Assembly: GCA_034231615.1 (NCBI GenBank)
Contig: CM067298.1
Span: 66,483,591-66,547,590 of the forward strand
DNA: 64,000 nt
Source: Meghimatium bilineatum
Taxonomy: Eukaryota; Mollusca; Gastropoda; Stylommatophora; Philomycidae
Reading direction: 5' to 3'
In this document: piece by piece, positions 63,190 through 64,000 of the stretch
Numbering within the stretch: position 1 is the stretch's first letter
How the letters are laid out: each line of letters starts with the position of its first letter
Program-made: the position numbers and the translations under genes
Notes under the pieces: generated by a model
Databases searched by the model: none
What the model saw: the letters and a program-made list of their open reading frames with translations, nothing else
What the model was told of the DNA's origin: nothing

Positions 63190-64000
63190 GAAGGTACTTC
63201 TTCTTCTTCTTCTTCTTTCGTTCGCTAATAATGTCTACCGGTATATCTGCAGTGTTGTTTCTTGTATAAATTGGACAGTGTTTTCCATTTCTTGTTTTGT
63301 ACCATAAAGTTTAACATTCATTGGTGTATCAGGAAGGCCAGTATGTGCATCTTAATGTGTCATAGTTTGCACATTCTTGAAGGATATGTTCTGAAGTCTG
63401 GTTGACTTGTCCACAATTACACTTTGCTGTTGTGCCAATTTTAAATTTTGTATACATATGGCTGTTTAGTCTATTGTGTCCAGTTCTCAGTCGAAATATG
63501 ATGACCTGTTCTTGTCTGTTAAGTAGGTGGTAGTCGTCCCGTGGAGGTAAGTTAGGCTTTCGTTGTGCCTTTATCATGGATTTCTTTTGGTGATAGCTGA
63601 TTGGTACATCCGGTTGCTGCATGTTAGCACCTTCCTTGGCGAGTTCATCAGCTCTCTCATTTCCTGCTATTCCACAGTGTGATGGAATCCATTGCAGTAT
63701 AACTCTACACCTATTTTGTACTATGGACAATACCTCTTTTAACTCTGGAAGTTTATTGGATTGTAATGCCTCTAGTACTGACCTTGCATCTGTAAGTATT
63801 ACAATAGGGCGTGAGGTCCTGTCCAATATTAACAGTTTCTCTGCAGCTGTATAAATAGCTTTGACTTCAGAGTCATAGTTGTTGCAGTAATTCCCTGTTG
63901 GTATACAAGTGGTATCAGTGGTGCCATCTGGGTATTCTATACACCATTTCCTCCATTTTTTACTGCATTCTGTGCTGATCCATCTGTATATACTCTGGTC
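63190..64000 (-). pseudogene. LINE RNase H domain and C-terminal knuckle, running off the window
   Basis: On the minus strand, starting at the window edge: RVYTDGSAQNAVKNGGNGV (DGS catalytic Asp), a one-base frameshift near 63935, then NYDSEVKAIYTAAEKLLILD, VILTDARSVLEAL, VILQWIPSHCGIAGNERADE (SHxGxxGNExAD) and LAKEGA. Then comes VIIFRLRTGHNRLNSHMYTK and a Cys/His knuckle KCNCGQVNQTSEHILQECAN, ending in a (GAA)n tail at 63190-63215. RNase H of this type is found in I-group LINEs. RT and endonuclease would lie beyond 64000. Confidence 0.85.

Noticed and set aside
1-64000. CRISPR arrays, operons, ribosome binding sites or prophage
   Set aside because: Introns, SINEs, LINEs and C2H2 exons show a eukaryotic genome; no regularly spaced direct repeats with unique spacers exist.

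Overview
The window is animal nuclear DNA. It is AT-rich, has no operons, carries short exons with GT/AG splice sites inside large introns, and is full of decayed retrotransposons. An invertebrate is likely. A locus with many alternative 3' terminal exons, several carrying C2H2 zinc fingers, recalls arthropod BTB-zinc-finger loci such as lola, but no BTB domain lies in the window, so neither the phylum nor the orthology is fixed.

The host content reads on the minus strand. From right to left: a 72-nt acidic coding exon (61343-61272), a 57-nt basic cassette exon (52136-52080), a long non-finger terminal exon of about 548 residues (45031-43386), a 26-nt microexon (32999-32974), and three related terminal exons with five zinc fingers each (20155-19631, 11177-10626, 3502-2552). 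The splice phases interlock. The first two exons and the long terminal exon share one phase (1 nt carried over). The microexon changes that phase to 0, the phase required by all three finger exons. I infer one transcription unit whose promoter and 5' exons lie beyond position 64000, with mutually exclusive ends: a coiled-coil/basic tail, or one of three five-finger DNA-binding tails.

The introns are mostly transposon debris. I see RTE-type LINE fragments from many subfamilies (labelled A to O here for cross-reference only), RNase H-bearing LINEs, a Penelope-like fragment with a GIY-YIG end, hAT, mariner and piggyBac-type remnants, two related SINE families with (GAA)n tails (SINE-1 about 275 bp, SINE-2 about 160 bp), tRNA-related SINEs, a minisatellite, and a GC-rich 1.3-kb retroposon. 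Many insertions have readable target-site duplications, so nesting can be ordered, for example SINE-1 inside LINE D inside LINE E at 34.7-36.1 kb.

The most unusual items are the phase-switching microexon locus, a near-perfect 109-bp-arm palindrome made of two head-to-head tRNA-like units (18104-18325), the GC-rich composite retroposon (53432-54753) with internal ~105-bp repeats and a SINE-like tail, and a ~210-bp-arm inverted repeat at 40.8-41.3 kb with a Penelope-like terminal motif.
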